From Trichostrongylus colubriformis (lineage: Eukaryota > Nematoda > Chromadorea > Rhabditida > Trichostrongylidae), in the NCBI GenBank assembly GCA_963978905.1, contig OZ022259.1, positions 52,036,727 through 52,100,726 on the forward strand: 64,000 bases of DNA. Reading direction: 5' to 3'. Position 1 is the stretch's first letter. The number at the start of each line of letters is the position of its first letter. This document shows, piece by piece, positions 1 to 10,754 of this stretch. Both the position numbers and the translations under genes were made by a program. Under the pieces are notes generated by a model. That model was given only the letters and a program-made list of their open reading frames with translations. It was not told where the DNA came from and searched no databases.

Positions 1-32
1 TTCTCTCCTCACATAATTCTTTCTTTTGACAG

Positions 33-1603
33 GGGTGCACTTGGTGTTGCTGTTCTCGACAACTTTCTCTACGCTGTCGGCGGCAAAGATGAAGAGGAGA
101 TTCATAGTAGTATCGAGAGGTACGCATTCATTTTTGTCACTTTCGGAGAATGAGACTAAAAGGTACGGTACAATCCTCACCGGCCTCATAACTAATGCGA
201 TTTAAGAGAGCCATTCATTTGAGGTATTATTACTCATAGTTCGTACTCCAATGTGTCTTCGAAATTTCGCAAGAATCTTCTTTGAACTGCCTGAAGTCGC
301 GTCGCATGCTCTAATGGCGGTTGGAGTAGAAGCCTACATCGTAGCCACATAATGATACAGATTGGTTCTGTCGTTTCCGGACGTTTGCTGTCGTTGTCGA
401 TTTTTGTGCATCCATTTACCACATGAACAGCAGCGTAAACACTGAATAATCTTCGTGGAGCCGCATAAATAAAGGACCAAGCTCACTTGCTTTGTTTCCA
501 AACAAAGTGTTCAGATATGATCCCGCCACCAACCAATGGTCAAACGACGTTGCCCCAATGCTCACGCGTCGGGTAGATTTTGGTTTGGCTACGTTTGACG
601 GATTTATTTGCACAGTGGGTGGCTATGATGGTTCAAACTACCTGGACTCTGTTGAATGGTAAGGGACACCCCGACGATTTCTCTTCATATTGGTACTCGC
701 ACTATTGCAGTTATGACGGTCGACGAAATCAGTGGACCAGTGTGGCACCTATGCGTTCATGTCGAAGAAAACTTGCTGTAGCGGTGCTCAATGGTTGTTT
801 ATACGTCGTCGGAGGATTTGATGGAAATGCTTACCTAAATATTGTGGAAAGGTGAATCGATGCGCATATAATGTGACTTTATCACGAACTTCATTCTCCT
901 TCACATAATGCGGGGGATTCAAGAAGATCTTCCAAAAAAAGGTGTAGAATGCAAAATAAGACCTGAAGTATAACCTACGATAACTTCTTGCAAAGCGGCT
1001 GCTGTCATCTGACGCGATCCGCTTGAAATGCGAATGATGAGTCTAACGTTCCTACTTCAGACTAGACCCTCGGGTGGGTAAATGGCAAATAGTTCGTCCG
1101 ATGTCCACACCTCGATGCTCTACGGGAACTGCAGTGTTAGATGGCAACTTATACGCAGCAGGAGGATTTGATGGTTCACTTGAGTTGAGTTCAGTTGAAA
1201 AGTACGACCCCCTTACCAATGAATGGACGGCAGTGGCGGCTATGAACTGCAAGAGATCTGCTGTGAGCCTGCGCACTATATTTTTTTTTCATCAATTTGT
1301 TCGTATATTGTAAGTGAAAGTAATTTGTTGGTAGGTAGGATTGGCTGTTGTAAACGAAAGGATGTACGCCGTAGGTGGAAATGACGGGGACTGTTCTCAA
1401 AATACCGTTGAAGTGTTCGACCCTGAAGCAAATCAGTGGAATCTACACGATAGCATGAATGATCGGTTGGTTTTCCTTGTCCTTCGGCCTTTTCGCGATT
1501 TCGTCTGCTTCGGCATCAACCTAAAAGTACACCAGCTCTCACGAACAGTGTAAACGTTTCTAGGAGATGCGCAGCAGCTCTGGGTGTTATTCGGATGGCG
1601 TGA
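33..1603 (+). CDS. Kelch-repeat protein (KLHL type), C-terminal part
   Basis: This is the 3' portion of a kelch-repeat gene; the BTB/BACK part expected of a KLHL protein would lie left of the window. Exons with matching phases are 33-119, 515-658, 711-851, 1061-1262, 1335-1465 and 1564-1603 (TGA at 1601). The translation carries successive kelch blades, each with a double glycine ([39 protein letters not shown]) followed by a YDP..N.W stretch. Five blades are visible, so most of a six-bladed propeller is present. KLHL proteins usually act as substrate adaptors of cullin-3 ubiquitin ligases, with the propeller binding the target; that role is family knowledge and cannot be confirmed without the N-terminus. 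The last exon is only 40 bp. I cannot assign it to a particular KLHL orthologue. Confidence 0.88.
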
Positions 1604-2174
1604 CAGTTTCAGCGGGATCGAACAAACCAATTCAATATCGTCTTTGCTCCATCACTTCTGATCTGGATAGCAAATGTCATGCGTGCGATCTATGATCGGA
1701 AATTTGTGAATCCTGTCTCCCCCGTTGTGAATCTTGTATTCCTCGTCAATGGTTACTGATTGGGCTTCCTTTACATGGTTCCAGTCCCTCCTGATGCTGC
1801 TGGGCGACTTTTCGCACTTCCCACAGAAATACATTGAATGAATCAGTGAAAACTTTCGAATGATCTTTCGGGAATGACTGTTTTTGAATCTTAGTTGTTG
1901 TAACCCACATCTGATATGGGCCCTTATAAGTAAATGTATCGGTCGTACTGTATAATAGCGAGCGCTTTATACATGACAACCAGCCTTGTTGATGCACAAT
2001 ACTGCAGGCAAAAACTCAACGTAAAATGCATCAATGCAAAATAGGCTACCTTTCTGCTGATAGCAATTTGAGATGCACTCTACCGTGTGATGTGCCAACA
2101 AAGCTGTTATATCAGAAGGAACTTTAGTTTCAGAAAAAGCGCGAAAACCGTAAATAATCTAAAATGGTTAGATA
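1604..2174. other. 3' flank of the kelch gene, no gene seen
   Basis: The stretch is AT-rich and holds the presumed 3' UTR of the kelch gene. No canonical AATAAA was found close to the stop and no convincing exon was seen on either strand. Confidence 0.5.
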
Positions 2175-3427
2175 TTAGGTTGAGTCAGTATAAATCGGAC
2201 AAATTGACAGATTTTATCTTTATCGTACGAATTTTTAACGACAACTGGGTTCACTTGAAATATGCTCCATCTTTACCGATGACCTTCTGACACCGGTTAG
2301 GCAGATCGTGGATGCCCTTACTCCAAAAGGCCGAGGGCTGGGCCTCGAAGAAGTTCTCAAGCACCTTCTTGACGTCGTCGCGAGTTTTAAAGTCTTGCCC
2401 GTCCAGGTGGCGTTGGAGGTGGGAGATAAGGTGGAAATCAGAAGGGATTTGGTCTGGGAAGTACGGTGGGTGTGGAAGCACGGTCCAACTGTACGACAGC
2501 AGCTCGGCCTTGGTCGATCTTGCATTGTGCGGTCTCGCGTTGTCGTGCTGGAAGTAGACATGTGACCGCCGCCGTTGCGAATTTCGGACATTAGCCTTCA
2601 ATTCTCGTAATTCACACTGTAGATGTCGGCGGATACTGTTGCACCTTCATCGAGCAACTCCCAGTATCTACGGTGTACGCTCCACCAAATGCAGAGCATC
2701 GCTTTTTTCGGGTGTGCACTGGGTTTGGGGACGTCGTTCGCCTCGGCATCTTTGTCGACTCATTGTGCGATGAGAGTTGGAGACAGGATCCATCATCGCA
2801 GTGATTATTTCGTCGAGCCAGCGGTGGTGGCACTTGAAAGTGAGCAACGAAAGAGCGACCTCGCACCGCCGATCCATGTCCCTTTGTGTCAGAGCATGGG
2901 GTACCTATCGACCGAGTTTCTGCACCTCAGCGATTGATTTCAAACCGCGAACTCAGTGGACTGACTCACTCCAAAAGCGTTCGCCATCTCACGAGTGGTT
3001 TGATACGGATCGGCTTCCACCTGGTTCCGCAGCGAGTCCAAATCCAGCTCCTTCGAGCGTCTCGCATGATCTTCGTCTTCGATGGATAGTCGTCCGACGC
3101 AAGCTTCGAATGCCACAAGTACACTGTACTTCTGGCGAGGGCATGCTCCTTGTAAACTTCCTTTAGGCGTCTGTCGATAGCCGCGGGTTTTTGACCAGAT
3201 AACGATTAGAAAGAGTATGACGTTGCGGATGTGGTCTTTGGACGGCTTGAAGTCGTGCTGCATAGTGGTGGAATCCAACTAGTTTGGAGTGTTTTTTTAC
3301 TGTATTTTGAAGAGCTTTTTATACTCATTCTAACGGTACCTTGCGCGTCCATTCATGTTAACTGTTGCAGTTATGATCTCTAGAAATCAGTTCTACCATT
3401 TGTCCGAGCCATATCGACTCAACCAGA
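2175..3427 (-). mobile_element. Mariner-family transposon, degenerate, near full length
   Basis: The left end TTAGGTTGAGTCAGTATAAA is preceded by TA (2173-2174), and a related inverted copy ends near 3427, where the tip has decayed. The length of about 1.25 kb matches a complete mariner. The minus strand carries transposase pieces at both ends of the reading direction. A shorter relative lies at 6827-7725. Confidence 0.85.
2251..3278 (-). pseudogene. Mariner transposase, broken
   Basis: Two minus-strand open stretches represent one transposase. The N-terminal piece (2940-3278) includes a helix-turn-helix region reading VGRLSIEDEDHARRSKELD followed by a REMANAFGVSQST-like segment. The C-terminal piece (2251-2601) includes YFQHDNARPH and FPDQIPSDFHL. 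The spacing between the Asp of HDN and the Asp of PSDFHL is 34 residues, which fits the DD34D signature of mariner transposases. The middle, about 340 bp, is out of frame and contains stops, so no active enzyme is encoded. The catalytic first Asp was not located. Confidence 0.85.
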
Positions 3428-3620
3428 ACCGAGCCAAATTTTCGCTAATATCGAAGGGTATAAATCCTACTAAACATATTGAGAAAAAACGCAAGTTCAG
3501 AACAAACCAAAGAAACCTAAGAAACTGAGAAAACAGTTGAACTTCAGACAGAATAGTCAGAATATGGTTTGAACAGTTCCTATTCACTGACTTCAAAAGG
3601 GATGCACCAAAGACACAATA

Positions 3621-4049
3621 AAGGCACACTACGTAATATCAGAACAGTGGATTGCTTTCTGGGGTGAGTAGATCCTTAGATCACTGCACCTTCGTTGCGG
3701 CTGCACGGTGCTACCTCACAGTGTCTGCCTGCTTGAACACAACCAGGCCACGCCCACCAAATCCAATCACAGCTGGCCTTTGACAAACGAACTTCCAATG
3801 TAAAGCGACCTTCGTCATCGAAATGGCTGTTTCATTGAATCATCTTCACTTATCGCAAATTTACTTCTCCATCTGAGCTCCACGTCGGAAGTTTGTTTGT
3901 CTAAGGCCAGGTATGACTTGGTTCGGTTGGAGTGGCCTGGTTGTGTTCAAGCAGACAACATCGTGAGAGTGCACCGTGCAACCACTAGCCAAGGACCTAC
4001 TTGCCCCAAGAAAATAAGCCACTAATGTGATCGTCGCGTGGTGTGCCTT
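3621..4049. mobile_element. MITE of about 430 bp, family A (copy 1)
   Basis: The ends AAGGCACACTACGTAATATC and its diverged inverted partner (right end GTCGCGTGGTGTGCCTT) define a terminal-inverted-repeat element. The interior contains further inverted GC-rich segments. A second copy with better-preserved ends lies at 24741-25174. No coding capacity and no clear target duplication were seen, suggesting an old insertion. Confidence 0.75.
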
Positions 4050-6150
4050 GGATATCATACGTTTCCTTTTGTTACGAATAAAATACGGAGTTCGGAGTAA
4101 TCTTTCATTGCCAGTCGCTCTCACTAATCACCCACTGATATCCCCGTGCCATCTCCCATAAAACTTCAAAAATCAGCAACTCTTGATTGCTGGTACGCGA
4201 ATTATGAATTTCCGGTCAAACACACAAACACCACACACACTGACAGACGCATAGCCGCTTATATTATAGTGGGATTTCATGATATGATTTGATGAGTGCA
4301 AGAACTATGAAGCCCAGGATATCACCACTGGTGAGAATGAGTCTGACACCTCGAACACTGAGAACACCTAGCTATGCTGAGTGATGGTCTCATAGCATTT
4401 ACTAGATTTTTTACATAATTCTCTCTTCCTCACATCCTCGTGCTCGTTTGTAGAGGGATTGGGAGTTCTTTTCGATGTTATGGTTAACAGTGCCGAGCTC
4501 GAGTCAATGTCATCATAGTCAAAATTGTCACAAACTCCCCACCTACGTAGCTGAGCTGCATAAAATTTCATTCCATTGCCCTGGCCCACACACATTCTAA
4601 GTATGTTGTTTTGGCAAACTTTTTCCACCAGGATGAACCGAGAATTTCTGAGAACATGCCTAGCTTAAGTGACGATTTTACTCCTGCGCTTTTGTTCCGA
4701 ACCCTTGCTCTAACACATCCACACTTTTCCCCAAATTCGGACACAGCTGGCAATTTTGTTGGACATCAGTCTTCTACACAGTAGCCACTTGGTGGAACCC
4801 GGATCACTTCGACGAAAATTTTGCCTCTATTCAGAATTTGTGCCAAAAGAAATAAGGAAAATAAAAAATATATAAGCACTCACTTAACTGTCTTAACTAT
4901 ACGAAAAGTAGCACTGTCAAACTCTTTAACGAGTATTGGGAAAGCACAGTCGGTTGCAGCGGTGAACATATACGCCCCTCTACAGCGAATATATTCCAAA
5001 CAACCTTTAAACCAAAGAGTGAAAGTATTTGATGTACTGGTGGTGGAGTGATTGCGATATGTAGATGTTGTAAAATGTAATCCGAAAAGATAGCCAACAA
5101 AGCAAGACGGGAAAAACGATAGCTCCTCCCTTCAATTAAATTATATTTTTCAAAAGGCGTCTCTCAAAGCACACTCAAATCAGAAGAGGTCATAATACTT
5201 CAAACATTAGGAAGAAGACCAAATCACGGTGGCAGATATAGCATTTCTGCATATGAAATCATTCGAAGCATAACGCCCACCACTTCAAAAGATGAAGGAA
5301 GATTACTAGCTATTTCAGTGAAAGCAAGCGACAACGAATAAAATGGGGCGCGTGAAGTACTAAAAGGAAAATATGTCGGACAGATCGTTTTACGTATCTG
5401 CTGAGCGCTTCTATGTGTTGTTTGAAAATTTTTGAGGGAGCATATGAAACAGGATATGAACACAAACAATGACGAGTTCGACTTACCATCCTTCCTTTAA
5501 TAGACAGTGCAGGCCGAAGCATTTGGAGTCATTCCCACACAAGTATCAGCTGGCATAATTCACTAGAAGAGTCGGTGCCATCAAAAATAGATGCTCTCAC
5601 TTCAGATAACACCCATTTCCTGAAACGAAATGCAATGACAAAAACAATACATATATAATAGAAACAACAATAATGATAAACTATTAGAGTTATTCTCAAT
5701 GAAAAGGTTACAAAACTACAAAGCCATAGAAAGACAGAAATGAAGGGAGTCATTTGAAGTCGGCCAACACACACATATAACTTAGTAAACCTATGATATG
5801 ACCTAGCGAGCGCAAGAGCTATGAATGAAACACATCAGCAATTATAGTAATAGTTCTGGCACCTATTGATACCGAGGCCGTCCAGCACTGCTGTCAGGTT
5901 GCCCTCATACTGACGTCCGCTCGATCGTCCATCAGGTGTGGAATCTCCACGATAATCCCATATCTTAGTGAAAGAACGAGACAAAAAGTCAACGGCATTC
6001 TGAAAAATTCATTGCTCCCCATAAGGCTGATATTTCGTTCTCCACCCAATCTGAATCACCTACTCACGTATTCAAGGTTTTACGAGGAAAGGTGTGGCAA
6101 GGAAGTTGTAGTTACTGTAGTGACCAAAAATATGCCAGCTTCGGAGTACG
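4050..6150. other. Intergenic tract, no confident gene
   Basis: The tract is AT-rich with short open frames on both strands. A possible minus-strand terminal exon is listed separately (4368-4555). A hydrophobic minus-strand open frame near 5529-5774 has no recognisable domain. Nothing else here is supportable. Confidence 0.4.
4368..4555 (-). CDS. Possible terminal exon of an unidentified gene
   Basis: On the minus strand a TTTTATGCAG acceptor at 4556-4565 is followed by an open stretch of 62 codons ending in TAG (4368-4370). The translation includes the acidic run CDNFDYDDIDSSS followed by a Ser/Thr/Lys-rich tail, which looks more like an intracellular tail than random sequence. No family was recognised and upstream exons were not found, so it could be chance. 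Confidence 0.2.
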
Positions 6151-6288
6151 GTTTATCTCATAGAATGTCGAGACTGTGAGCAAAAATATGTCGGACAAAC
6201 TAAGAGGCCTCTCTATAAACGTGTCGACGAATATCGTAAAGCAATAGTAAATCCGTCCTCTTCTCCAAACAGCAATTCTCCAAACATC
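6151..6288 (+). pseudogene. GIY-YIG nuclease-like fragment, probably from a retroelement
   Basis: The plus-strand frame reads VYLIECRDCEQKYVGQTKRP and then LYKRVDEYRKAI before a stop at 6286-6288. The pattern YLIEC..C...YVGQT.R.L..R..E is typical of the GIY-YIG nuclease region attached to Penelope-like reverse transcriptases and some other retroelements. No reverse transcriptase was seen upstream, so this is a stranded fragment. The match rests on motif recognition only. Confidence 0.6.
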
Positions 6289-6336
6289 GTGTAAGAGGCA
6301 TACCTACCAACGCCCCCCACACTGGCCATCAATGTA

Positions 6337-6501
6337 TAGCCCATTTCTCAAAAACTGATTGGGCGTGTCCTACGTACTTGGATGAACGTGTATCAAACTC
6401 TCTCACCCCGCCACATACTCTCACTCTCGCCACGTAATCTCACTCTCGTCACTCACCCAAGTCCGGAGGACCCGCCCAATCAGTTTTTGAGAAATGGACT
6501 G
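6337..6501. mobile_element. TA-flanked palindromic MITE, family B (copy 1)
   Basis: Inverted ends of about 33 bp, beginning TAGCCCATTTCTCAAAAACT on the left and its partner on the right, are flanked by TA at 6335-6336 and 6502-6503. The centre is a pyrimidine-rich run of CTCACTCTCGCCAC-like units. A copy with the same centre but different inner arms lies at 43481-43645. TA flanks suggest Tc1/mariner mobilisation. Confidence 0.8.
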
Positions 6502-6826
6502 TACTAAACCGCTCAGTAGGAAGTACCGTAGGAAGAAAAATCTAGAAGCCCTTGAAATAAAGCGGTTACCACCAGAGATATATAGCAAGGATGAACTACG
6601 TGACATTTTGCATATCATCACTAGATCACAGTATACCATTTCTGGATATTGCATGATCATTCTCATATCAAATCTCACCACAGTCACAGAGACGCTCCCA
6701 CTATTTAAGAGTGCCATCGGGTATGTTGGCAATTTTTCAGTGCACAAGGTCTCTGGCAAGGTAGGTGCACGCAAGTTTTTTGGGACAATACCACGAGAAT
6801 TGGTAATATGTATACCTTGTATATTA

Positions 6827-7725
6827 TTAGGTTGATTCATAATAAATCGGACAAATTGACCAATTTTAATCATTGTCGTACAACTTTTTTACGACAACAG
6901 GGATTCACTTGAAATATACTCCATCTTTATCGATGTCCTTCTGCCACGGTATAGGCAGATCATGGATGCCCTTGCTCCAGAAGGCCGGAAGCTGGAGCTC
7001 GAAGAAGTTGCCGAGTGCCGCCTTGACCTCGTCGCGAGTTTTGAAGTCTTGGCCGTCCAGGTGGCGTTGGCTGTGTGAGAAAAGGTGGAAATCTGAAGGG
7101 GCCAGGTCTGGGGAGTACGGTGGATATAGAAGTACGGTCCAACTGTACGACAGCAGCTCGGCCTTGGTCGATCTTGCAAAGTGCGGTCTGTGGAAGTAGA
7201 CACGTTGTCGTGCTGGAAGTAGACATGTGACCGCCGCCGTAGCGAACTTTGGACATTGGCCTTCAATTCTCGTAATTGACGAACGTAGACGTCGGCGGAT
7301 ACTGTGGTACCTTCATCGAGCAGCTCCCAGTACTCTACGCCGTGTACGCTCCACCAACCGCGGTTTTCGTCTTCGATGGAATAGTCGCCTGACGCAAACT
7401 TCGAATGCTACAACTACAGTGTACTTCTGCCGGGGGCATGCTCCTTGTGAACTTCTATCAGACGTCTGCCGATATCCGCGGGTTCCTGGCCAGATAGCGA
7501 TATAAATAGTATGACGTTGCGGATGTGGTCTCTGGACCGCTTGAAATCGTGCGGCATTGTGGCGGAATGAATTTACTTTGGAGTGATTATTTTGCGGTAC
7601 TTCGAAGAGCTTTTCATACTCATTCCAACGGTACCTCGCGCGTCCATTTTCGTTAATTCGTTACTGAGTTATGATCTCTAGAAATCATCACTACCATTTG
7701 TCCGATTTATTATGAATCAACCTAA
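6827..7725 (-). mobile_element. Mariner-family transposon with internal deletion
   Basis: The ends TTAGGTTGATTCATAATAAA and its inverted copy match almost perfectly over about 28 bp, and TA dinucleotides flank both (6825-6826 and 7726-7727). The element is 899 bp, compared with about 1.25 kb for the relative at 2175-3427. Minus-strand frames retain the C-terminal transposase (YFQHDN region near 7200) but with frameshifts and a short internal duplication. The well-preserved ends suggest it moved as a non-autonomous copy. Confidence 0.88.
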
Positions 7726-8515
7726 TACATAATGACACTGCCACGTTTCAGGCCTGACAAAGATGCTAAGCACCGAGATATTGCAATATATTTTGAAAAA
7801 CTTTTGAGACTTCCACAGCCTTTTGTATTTTTTGGAGTGAACTTTTTGGAGTCTCATCTATTATTACACATTCAGATAACCATGAGGCTTCGTGACAGCA
7901 CAATACCAAAATAGAAAGGTTTGAATGCTATAAGAGTCGAATTAAATGGATAACTGGGCAGATTTCGATCGCTGAAAATAACGCATCGCCATCACCAGCA
8001 AGGACCCGTAGATAATCGATGGTGATCTGCCGAATTGATGGAGATATGCGAATTTTTCAACGTTTTTCAACGCAACAACTTACGGTAATCTGCCGTAAAC
8101 ACAGAAAGAGTTTATTCATGAATTTCCGACGTGACTGCCTAATGCTCTGGTATGATGAGACCTACTGGAAGTTCTAGGCTTCGGAGCGTTGGAGATCATC
8201 CAACCAGCAGATCACTCAGTCAATGCGTGCAGAAAAAAATCATGATTTCTCATTACCGAGGGATCGGCAAATTCATATTGAAGTTCGTACCAGTGCATTA
8301 TGCCACAGAATTGCTCAAGAATTATCGTTCCCGCACAATACGCCACGCACACCACTATTTTTTTGCTTAGATAGGCTATGGATGTGGCAGATTAACGCAG
8401 TTACTGCCTTCTTCCTTATTGGGACCGTTTTCATACATTTATTCAAAGATTTCTGCACCTTGAATGCTTGAATGCTTTTGATTCAATGTTTTTTTTTAAA
8501 AACTGGAACTTCCCT

Positions 8516-8650
8516 GAGGCCGCCGTCAGACTTTGCGATTTTACGGCATCGCGCTTTCGCACGCGGAGTTGCGCCATTGCACAATCTCATGGTCGTAGTA
8601 TCGCGTGCCAAAGTGCGATGCCGCAAAATCGCAAAGTCACGGCGGCCTGA
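8516..8650. repeat. Fold-back element, CATACTTTGCG-tip group
   Basis: The left arm GAGGCCGCCGTCAGACTTTG and the right arm (reverse complement CAGGCCGCCGTGACTTTGCG) pair over about 40 bp. The inner parts also pair (GCGATTTTACGGCATCGC against GCGATGCCGCAAAATCGC). Confidence 0.75.
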
Positions 8651-8949
8651 TGATGGAGAAAATGGTGAACAACAGCACGCTTCTGCTTGTGAAGGAGCAT
8701 CCCGAGAATTTATCCCATTACTTTTACATGTATCGTTATTTTATGCTGTGTTTACTTGGCTGTGAACCACATGAACAATGTAAGCTTTTCTGCAGATTCC
8801 TCTATATGATATGAAAGTAGACACTGAGAAAGCTGATATAAGTGAAGCCATTCATCAAAACGAGCTAAGCTAGTTCCAGGATAAGCAGGATTAGGTTACT
8901 TCCATAGCCTCATTTCTAGCGGCTGATGTCGCCGGTGCGCCACTACTAA

Positions 8950-9205
8950 AACCGCATTCATACTTTGCGGCACCGGCGGCAAAATCTGAGTCTGTCGCCA
9001 ACAAGGCAGTGTGCACATGGTTGTTAACGATTTATTGTTTTTCTCTTGAATTGTTAACAAAACGCTCGATCTAACCTTGGAATGAGCGCATTAATTCGAA
9101 TCCTGCATAGTTTGGCACTGTACCATTCAAAACGTATCTTCAGCACATTCAGCATCAATTTGCCGTTGTTGGCGCCGGCACCCGTGCCGCAAAGTATGAA
9201 CACAG
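8950..9205. repeat. Fold-back element, CATACTTTGCG-tip group
   Basis: The left tip CGCATTCATACTTTGCGGCA pairs with TGCCGCAAAGTATGAACAC near the right end. The interior is AT-rich and unrelated to the other members. Confidence 0.6.
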
Positions 9206-9311
9206 CTGAAAAATTTCTACTGCCATTGGTCAGATGGCACAACACACTTCTCGCTCATAAAAATGCTCGTTAAAAGACGTTTTGAATAGCTCACCTCAAC
9301 TAGATCAATTA

Positions 9312-9982
9312 CGTTGGTCACTATTTCTATTTCGGGAATAGACAATACTGTTATCATGGGAGTAAGTCTGATGGTTCCATCGTAAAATTCGCGTTTTTTT
9401 AACTATATACACCATCATTCAATTTGCCGCACGGCGCTTTTGTTTATTTTATATTCAAAAATTCTGTTTTTTTTTCAGGAAATGAAAATGAAATTTAAAA
9501 AAAATTTTAAAAATTTGGCAGTGAAGCTCCATCAAAGACCACAGTGTATCGTCGTTTAGGGAATCCAATCGTTGTCGTAGTCCGCTGCCCGACGAGATTC
9601 GTGAAGGATGTCCGAAATTAGCAGTTGTTTTCGAAAACATCGATGCTGTGTGCAATATGATTGAGCAAGATCGCCATGTCACCTATCCTAAGATTGAGGC
9701 ATCCCTAAACATTATTTCCACCAACAAACATGCAATTTTACTTGAACACATGGATTTGCAAAAATTATTTTTCCGTTGGAACCCACACAATTTGACAAAT
9801 GCACCAAAAAAGGCTTGTGTCGACAAAATTTTCAAAAATTTATAAAATAAACAAAAGCGCCGTGCGGCAAATTGAATGATGGGGTATATAGTTAAAAGAA
9901 GGCGAACTTTACGATGGAACCATCAGATTTACTCCTATGATAACAGTATTGCCTATTCCCGAAATATAAATAGTGACCCACG
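9312..9982 (+). mobile_element. Mariner-derived element with ~150-bp inverted ends
   Basis: Long inverted repeats of about 150 bp (tip CGTTGGTCACTATTTCTATT) bound the element, and TA flanks occur at 9310-9311 and 9983-9984. The interior retains part of a mariner transposase N-terminal half. It is a 671-bp deletion derivative, distinct in its ends from the elements at 2175 and 6827. Confidence 0.85.
9648..9845 (+). pseudogene. Mariner transposase fragment (N-terminal half)
   Basis: The frame includes IEQDRHVTYPKIEASLNI and then LQKLFFRWNPHNLTNAPKKA, which resembles the second helix-turn-helix and linker (RW.PHNLT..QK..RV) of mariner transposases. It stops before the catalytic domain. The reading continues upstream in other frames, so the copy is broken. 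Confidence 0.75.
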
Positions 9983-10754
9983 TATTACACCATTGATGAC
10001 CCCAAGACCTTTGAGTTATGTAAAATTATGATTTTTACAACCACTTCCCTTGAAAAAAAATTCAAGCAGAAAATCTATTCAAGATTTAGCTGTCACAGTG
10101 ACATAACGGCTCTCTGCGTGGCTTTGAACTAAACCTTACACAATCCTAATTATAAATCTCGTTAATCACAAGAGAGAAAGCTGTGATGGGTCCGAAATTT
10201 ATCGCTAGTCCACGCACATTCAAATGAAAACACCTCTGTGTGGAACGGGAATCACGTAACTGACCTTACAACGAGAAAAAATCTTCTAGATTTTGAAACC
10301 AAAGCAGAGCCGTAGTCTAGATAAAAATGGTACAGTATCACAACAGAAGAAAACATTAGCTGAAGCAGTAGTCGCACAGGATCACAACTTATCACAACAA
10401 GATACTCCAAAAACAATGACTTTCTATTTACATGTCAATATAAGGGATAGAAAAATTATGGCAAGATGTCTAGCACTAGAACCAATCAAACCGTTAAGTC
10501 CATAACTACGTTTCTGCAATCTCATTTCATTTTGGAAAAAAAGAGAGAAAATCTACAACCTATCCACAAAATCTAAAATCAGACAAAAAAATCGGTTGCT
10601 AACAGTACAAGTGGTTTTTCGATATTTCATTGGCAAATCAAGGCTTTGATGGTCCTCAAGCTTCCCAAGTTTGAACACTGACGGATAACAAGAACTTGGA
10701 ATGGCAAAATCTCTTGAAACATATTCCCTACTCGGAATGGAGCGCTAAAATGGT
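9983..10754. other. Intergenic gap / 3' flank of the TBC gene
   Basis: This is AT-rich sequence with no recognisable coding potential. It includes the presumed 3' UTR of the minus-strand TBC1D5-like gene. Confidence 0.5.

Larger units (their letters stand above)
7726..9311. other. Intergenic tract carrying two fold-back elements
   Basis: Apart from the two fold-back elements at 8516-8650 and 8950-9205, this holds short AT-rich open frames without recognisable domains. No gene is called. Confidence 0.45.
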
